Below, in pieces: positions 60,381 through 64,000 of a DNA stretch of 64,000 nucleotides. A model generated the notes under the pieces. It was not told the DNA's origin. It worked only from the letters and a program-made list of their open reading frames with translations, and made no database searches. Position numbers and translations under genes: made by a program. Source of the stretch: Methylobacterium sp. E-066 (GTDB lineage Bacteria > Pseudomonadota > Alphaproteobacteria > Rhizobiales > Beijerinckiaceae). Where the stretch lies: assembly GCF_022829635.1 (NCBI RefSeq), contig NZ_JAKSYO010000115.1:96367-160366 (forward strand). The letters run 5' to 3'. The stretch's first letter is position 1. Each line of letters opens with the position of its first letter.

Positions 60381-62420
60381 ATGGCTGACGCCTCGGCCAC
60401 CACAGACGCGCATCGGTCCTCTGCCTCTGTCATCGACCGTCTGATCGGCTTCTTGGACGCCTGGGTGCCCAAGCCTGCCGCCTGGGCCTTCGCCCTGCGG
60501 ATCTGGATCGCCATGATGCTGGCGCTCGCTGCCGCCTTCTGGCTGCAGCTCGACAGCGCCTCGTCGGCGGCGACCTGCGTGGCGATCCTGGCTCAGCCGA
60601 AGCGCGGTCAAGCGATCTCGAAGGCCGTCTACCGCCTGCTTGGAACGTTGATCGGCGCCGCCGTGTCGATCGTGTTCATGGCGCTGTTCGGGCAGGACCG
60701 GGTCCTGCTGCTGGTCTCGTTCACGGTCTGGATGGGCCTGTGCGTATTCACCGCACAGTACCTCCAGGATACGCGGGCCTACGGGGCGATGCTGTCGGGC
60801 TACACGGTGGCCATCATTGCGCTGGGCCAGATCGACGAGCCGCAGGGCACCTTCGACGCCGCGGTCTCCCGGGTGGCCGTGATCGTGCTCGGCATCCTCG
60901 TGATCACCTTCATCAACGATGCCCTCGCCTCTCCGAGCACGTGGCGGACGCTGCTGCCCCAGCTCGGCAAGGCCTGGGACGACACCCGCGCGTATGCGCG
61001 CGAGACCCTGGACAAGGGCGATCTCGGCGCATCCCGCACTGCCGCGCTGATCCGCACCGTCGCGCCGATGCGGGCCGATGCCAGCGCCATCGCCGGCGAA
61101 CTCGACGACGGCCCTTGGCGGGCCGCCGGCGCGCGCAGCTGCATCGCTGCGCTCTACGTCCTGGCGGCGGCGATCCGCGCGGTCGCGGCAGCCGCCGCCT
61201 GCCTGCGCACCCGCAGCGCCGCGGTGGAGGAGGCGCTCCAGATCTGCCGTCGCGTCGTCGAGGACCCCGACCCGGATTCGCTCGACGCGGACGACGCGCG
61301 GATGCGCGACCTGGTCGATGCCGCGATCCGCGACGGCGATCGGCCCCTCGACGAGGTCGTGGTGCTCCAGCGCGCCCTCGACGTCGTCTGTGCGGCGACC
61401 TTCGCGCAGGACGGGATCCGGGCGGTGGCCGACGGCCATCAGCCCCTGCGCGACGCGAACCTGCCGACACATCGCGACTTCCCGGTGGCGCTGCGCGGCG
61501 CCCTGCGGGTGGCGGTCGGCTTCGCGGTTACCGCAGCGGCCTTCGTGGCGCTCGGCTTGCCGCAGGCGTCCTTCGCGCTCGTGCAGGTCGCCGCCACCGC
61601 GGCCCTGTCCTCGGTGACGCCCGACCCGAAAAAGTTCTCCAACGGCGTAATGATCGGGATGACCCTGGCCGCGACTTTCGCGGGCATCGCCCGGTTCGTG
61701 TTCCTCGACGGGGTCCAGGGTTTCCCGATGCTGGCCATCGTGATGGCGCCGGTGATCTTCTTCGGCTGCTTCCTGTCGCTGAATCCGAAGACCTTCGGCA
61801 TCGGCTTCATCCTGATCGTGTTCTTCCCCGTGCTCCTCGGTCCGGCCAACCCGCAGAGCTACGACGCGCAAACCTTCCTGCTGAATGCCTTCCTGGTGGT
61901 GGTCGCCGCCATCATCCTGTCGATCGTGGTCCGCCTGCTGCTGCCGGTGACGGCCGAACGGCAGCGGGTCTACGCGCTCGATTCGGCCCGGCACGCCCTG
62001 GCCGATGCCCTGGTCGGCCAAGGCGGCGACGCGACCACCCGCACCAGCCTGAACGCCGACCGCCTGTTCCAGTTCGCCGGCTACAGCTCGGGCAGCGGCG
62101 CAGTGCGCCGGGCGAGTCTCTCGCACGCCTTCGCGCTGGCCCGGCTCGAGGCTGCGGCGGCCCGTGCCCATGCCGAATTGCGCCGGCTCTGGTCGATCGA
62201 CCCGCTGCGAGAGGCGATCCAGCGGGGCCGAGCTGCCCTGGCCGAGGGAGACGACCGGGCCCTCGAGACCGGCGCCCGGGATCTCATCCGGGCAGCCTCG
62301 CGGCAGGACCGGGATGTGCGGCTCACCACGGCGCGGGCGGCCAGCGATCTGGTGACGGCGGCGCGGACCATCGCACGCCATCGGCGATTCTTGCGCCGAC
62401 TCGACATCGCATTGTTCTAA
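60381..62420 (+). CDS. FUSC family membrane protein (aromatic acid or fusaric-acid type efflux)
   Basis: 679 residues from the ATG at 60381. Two blocks of hydrophobic helices: residues ~30-180 (WAFALRIWIAMMLALAAAFWLQL, YTVAIIALGQI) and ~380-520 (VAVGFAVTAAAFVALGLPQ, FGIGFILIVFFPVLLGPANPQ). Long cytoplasmic helical segments follow each. This is the FUSC/AaeB architecture. Known partners are a DUF1656 protein and an HlyD-type periplasmic adaptor, both directly downstream. It probably exports small organic acids or toxic aromatics. The exact substrate is unknown. Confidence 0.9.
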   Translation: MADASATTDAHRSSASVIDRLIGFLDAWVPKPAAWAFALRIWIAMMLALAAAFWLQLDSASSAATCVAILAQPKRGQAISKAVYRLLGTLIGAAVSIVFMALFGQDRVLLLVSFTVWMGLCVFTAQYLQDTRAYGAMLSGYTVAIIALGQIDEPQGTFDAAVSRVAVIVLGILVITFINDALASPSTWRTLLPQLGKAWDDTRAYARETLDKGDLGASRTAALIRTVAPMRADASAIAGELDDGPWRAAGARSCIAALYVLAAAIRAVAAAAACLRTRSAAVEEALQICRRVVEDPDPDSLDADDARMRDLVDAAIRDGDRPLDEVVVLQRALDVVCAATFAQDGIRAVADGHQPLRDANLPTHRDFPVALRGALRVAVGFAVTAAAFVALGLPQASFALVQVAATAALSSVTPDPKKFSNGVMIGMTLAATFAGIARFVFLDGVQGFPMLAIVMAPVIFFGCFLSLNPKTFGIGFILIVFFPVLLGPANPQSYDAQTFLLNAFLVVVAAIILSIVVRLLLPVTAERQRVYALDSARHALADALVGQGGDATTRTSLNADRLFQFAGYSSGSGAVRRASLSHAFALARLEAAAARAHAELRRLWSIDPLREAIQRGRAALAEGDDRALETGARDLIRAASRQDRDVRLTTARAASDLVTAARTIARHRRFLRRLDIALF

Positions 62421-62443
62421 CGCAGGGGTTGGTTCGGGTCGGC

Positions 62444-62638
62444 ATGTACCAAGACATTCACATCGGCGGGGTGCTGATCTCTTCGTTCGTCGCCTATGCG
62501 CTCGCCGCCTTCGTGATCCTCCTGATCCTGCGCCGGGTCTTCGCCCAAATCCGCTTCAGCCGTTACGTCGCCAACGCCCCGCTCGCCGAGGCCGGCATCT
62601 ACGTCTGCGTCCTCGCCCTCCTGATCGCGTTCATCTAG
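62444..62638 (+). CDS. DUF1656 (AaeX-like) small membrane protein
   Basis: 64 residues from the ATG at 62444. Two predicted helices: ISSFVAYALAAFVILLILRRV and AGIYVCVLALLIAFI. The N-terminal DIHIGGVLI block is the DUF1656 signature. It sits between the FUSC permease and the HlyD adaptor. The stop and the adaptor ATG are adjacent (0-bp gap), so the three genes form one efflux operon. Confidence 0.93.
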   Translation: MYQDIHIGGVLISSFVAYALAAFVILLILRRVFAQIRFSRYVANAPLAEAGIYVCVLALLIAFI

Positions 62639-63688
62639 ATGCCCGCCACCACCGCCGACGAGGACGATCCCAAGGCCGTTTCCCGCGAGGAGACGCAGAG
62701 CCGGGCCAATCCGCCGCCGCTCACGGCACGCCGGGGCCGCGCAGCCAAGGTCTTTCGCCTGGCCGCCACCGGCTTGATCCTGCTCTTCGCCTTCGTGGCG
62801 GCGGTGTTCGTCTGGGAGTTCTACGTCGCCGCGCCCTGGACCCGGGACGGCAGCGTTCGCGTGCAGGTCGCCAACATCGCTCCGCAGGTCTCCGGGCAGA
62901 TCGTCGACCTGCGCGTCCAGGACAACCAACTCGTCCACAAAGGCGACCTGCTCTACGTGATCGACCCGGTCGATTTCGAGGTCGCGGTCACCTCGGCCGA
63001 TGCCGAGGTGAAGAACCGCGAAGCCGATCTGCAGGTGAAGAACGCGCAATCGGCCCGGCGCCAGGCGCTCACCACCGTCTCGACCTCGATCGAGGAGAAG
63101 CAGCAATTCGCCGGGACCGCCAAGATCGCCGAGGCGTCGCTGGAGAGCGCGCAGGCGCAACTGCGGCAGGCCAAGGTCAACCTTGAGCGGACCCAGGTGA
63201 AGTCCACGGTCAACGGCCGGGTGACCAACCTCCTGATGCGGATCGGCGATTATGCCCGCACCGGCACCTCGAACATCAGCATCGTCGACACGGATTCGTT
63301 CTGGATCGACGGCTATTTCGAGGAGACCAAGATGGCCAACATCCATGTCGGCGCCTCGGCCGACATCAAGCTGATGGGCTACGGGCCGCACCTAACCGGG
63401 ACGGTGGAGAGCATCACGCTCGGCATCTCGACGGCCAACGCCGCTGCGAGCACGCAGGGGCTGCCGGACGTGAACCCCGTCTACACCTGGGTGCGGCTGG
63501 CCCAGCGCGTCCCCGTGCGCGTCCGCATCGACCACAAGCCGGACGACGTGCCGCTCGTAGCCGGCATGACCGCGACCGTGGTGGTGGGCGACGGGCGAGC
63601 ACCGATGCCGGTGTGGTTCACGGATCTGCGACAGCGCCTCTTCGCCTTCTCGAGCTCGCCGACAGGCGACCAGACCAAGGCGCGTTAG
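62639..63688 (+). CDS. HlyD/EmrA-type membrane fusion protein (efflux adaptor)
   Basis: 349 residues. One N-terminal transmembrane helix at ~38-60 (GLILLFAFVAAVFVWEFYV). The biotinyl-lipoyl domain starts near VRVQVANIAPQVSGQIVDLRVQDNQLVHKGDLLYVIDP, followed by a coiled-coil hairpin (~110-180) and a second half-motif GRVTNLLMRIGDYARTG. It is the periplasmic adaptor for the upstream FUSC permease. An outer-membrane channel is not encoded here. Confidence 0.93.
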   Translation: MPATTADEDDPKAVSREETQSRANPPPLTARRGRAAKVFRLAATGLILLFAFVAAVFVWEFYVAAPWTRDGSVRVQVANIAPQVSGQIVDLRVQDNQLVHKGDLLYVIDPVDFEVAVTSADAEVKNREADLQVKNAQSARRQALTTVSTSIEEKQQFAGTAKIAEASLESAQAQLRQAKVNLERTQVKSTVNGRVTNLLMRIGDYARTGTSNISIVDTDSFWIDGYFEETKMANIHVGASADIKLMGYGPHLTGTVESITLGISTANAAASTQGLPDVNPVYTWVRLAQRVPVRVRIDHKPDDVPLVAGMTATVVVGDGRAPMPVWFTDLRQRLFAFSSSPTGDQTKAR

Positions 63689-63880
63689 AACGTCATCCCG
63701 AAGGGCGGGCTCCGGTTTTCGGAATAAGATGATGCAAAATCAATGGTCTAGTGCATCGTCCTGGTTCCGATCCGCGGTACACGGCGCTGCCTTGAAACAC
63801 GGTAGGCTGAGCCGACAAAAACCTCGGTCCGGCCCTGAGCGACGATCATCCAACCCAACCCCCTCATCCTGAGCAACCGT
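63689..63880. other. Non-coding end of an IS110-type element and flank
   Basis: 192 bp between the efflux operon and the transposase stop. It includes an alphaproteobacterial-repeat-like stretch (CGGTTTTCGGAATAAG and GCATCGTCCTGG, 63710-63760). The insertion-sequence boundary is somewhere here but I cannot place it. Part may encode the guide (bridge) RNA of the element if it belongs to the IS1111 subgroup. Confidence 0.4.
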
Positions 63881-64000
63881 TATGCGGGCTCGGCCGCGGC
63901 ACGCCATGGCGTGCCGCGGCCGAGGACGGTGTTGGCGTAGATGAGCAGCTTTCGGGCGCAGGCGATGAGGGCCTGCTTGTGGGTCTTGCCGCGGGCCTGG
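63881..64000 (-). mobile_element. IS110-family transposase, C-terminal end (partial)
   Basis: 39 residues are visible on the minus strand before TAA at 63881: QARGKTHKQALIACARKLLI, then YANTVLGRGTPWRAAAEPA. The GKxxK-A-x-A-C-A-RKLL-x-x-x-N-x-x-L-x-x-x-x-x-W pattern is the conserved C-terminus of IS110/IS1111 transposases. The rest, including the DEDD and Tnp20 active site, lies outside the window to the right. Whether the element is intact cannot be judged. The last codons contain a perfect 36-bp palindrome. Confidence 0.85.
63890..63925. repeat. Perfect 36-bp palindrome in the transposase 3' end
   Basis: Positions 63890-63925 read identically on both strands, centred on CCATGG with no loop, starting CTCGGCCGCGG. 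It encodes Gly-Arg-Gly-Thr-Pro-Trp-Arg-Ala-Ala-Ala-Glu. Such a long loop-free palindrome in a coding end is unusual. Confidence 0.9.

Noticed and set aside
60330..62381. A 683-codon minus-strand frame opposite the FUSC gene
   Set aside because: It is a compositional shadow of the membrane protein gene, with no domain and a biased residue make-up.

Overview
The window is GC-rich, gene-dense DNA from an alphaproteobacterial methylotroph. Gene content and order point to Methylobacterium or Methylorubrum. It holds almost the whole chromosomal one-carbon (C1) block of that group: fae, H4MPT-cofactor genes, mch, mtdB, fhcBADC, the mxbDM two-component pair, pqqA-pqqB-pqqCD-pqqE, and the lanthanide methanol dehydrogenase set xoxF-xoxG-xoxJ. 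The fused pqqCD gene and the H4MPT enzymes beside fhc are the strongest taxonomic markers.

Layout. 1-2057: end of a ligase-associated DEXH helicase and its partner endonuclease PdeM. 2065-8410: DUF3455 protein, soluble PAS chemoreceptor, CorA channel, groES-groEL with a CIRCE operator, and a prephenate dehydrogenase-like gene. 8753-20645: the formaldehyde oxidation block. Fae, a CitG-like protein, two ATP-grasp proteins, Mch, MtdB and RFAP synthase are on the minus strand. FhcB-A-D-C diverges on the plus strand. Two copies of a ~100-bp double-hairpin repeat lie in this block in opposite orientation. 20730-29875: a small secreted protein, MxbD/MxbM, the PQQ operon with two unknown periplasmic proteins attached, and folP-folB-folK. 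29994-33388: xoxJ, xoxG and xoxF on the minus strand, with about 800 bp of apparently non-coding DNA upstream of xoxF.

34181-40311 is mostly housekeeping and surface functions: RNase D, a WYL-like protein, aspS, a glycosyltransferase and an acyltransferase. 40308-42451 is a small accessory patch, AT-richer at its 3' end. It encodes a putative PD-(D/E)xK nuclease toxin with a coupled downstream gene that may be its immunity protein. 42465-57737 holds a DUF3297 protein, a hexapeptide acetyltransferase, the malic enzyme-Pta fusion, a transmembrane chemoreceptor, ppx-ppk, an Hda-like protein, an AI-2E family permease, purM-purN, a four-cysteine periplasmic protein and ndk. 57908-63688 holds an orphan XRE regulator, small secreted proteins, a GST and a FUSC/DUF1656/HlyD efflux operon. 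The right edge is the C-terminal end of an IS110-type transposase.

How the genes work together: XoxF (PQQ and lanthanide), its cytochrome XoxG and XoxJ oxidise methanol in the periplasm, and the pqq genes supply the cofactor. Fae, MtdB, Mch and Fhc take formaldehyde to formate on H4MPT and methanofuran. The minus-strand accessory genes probably make the H4MPT cofactor, and MxbDM probably controls methanol oxidation. No tRNA, rRNA or CRISPR array was seen. The best candidates for new biology are the toxin-like pair at 40710-42451, the two unknown periplasmic genes attached to pqqE, and several strong inverted repeats.
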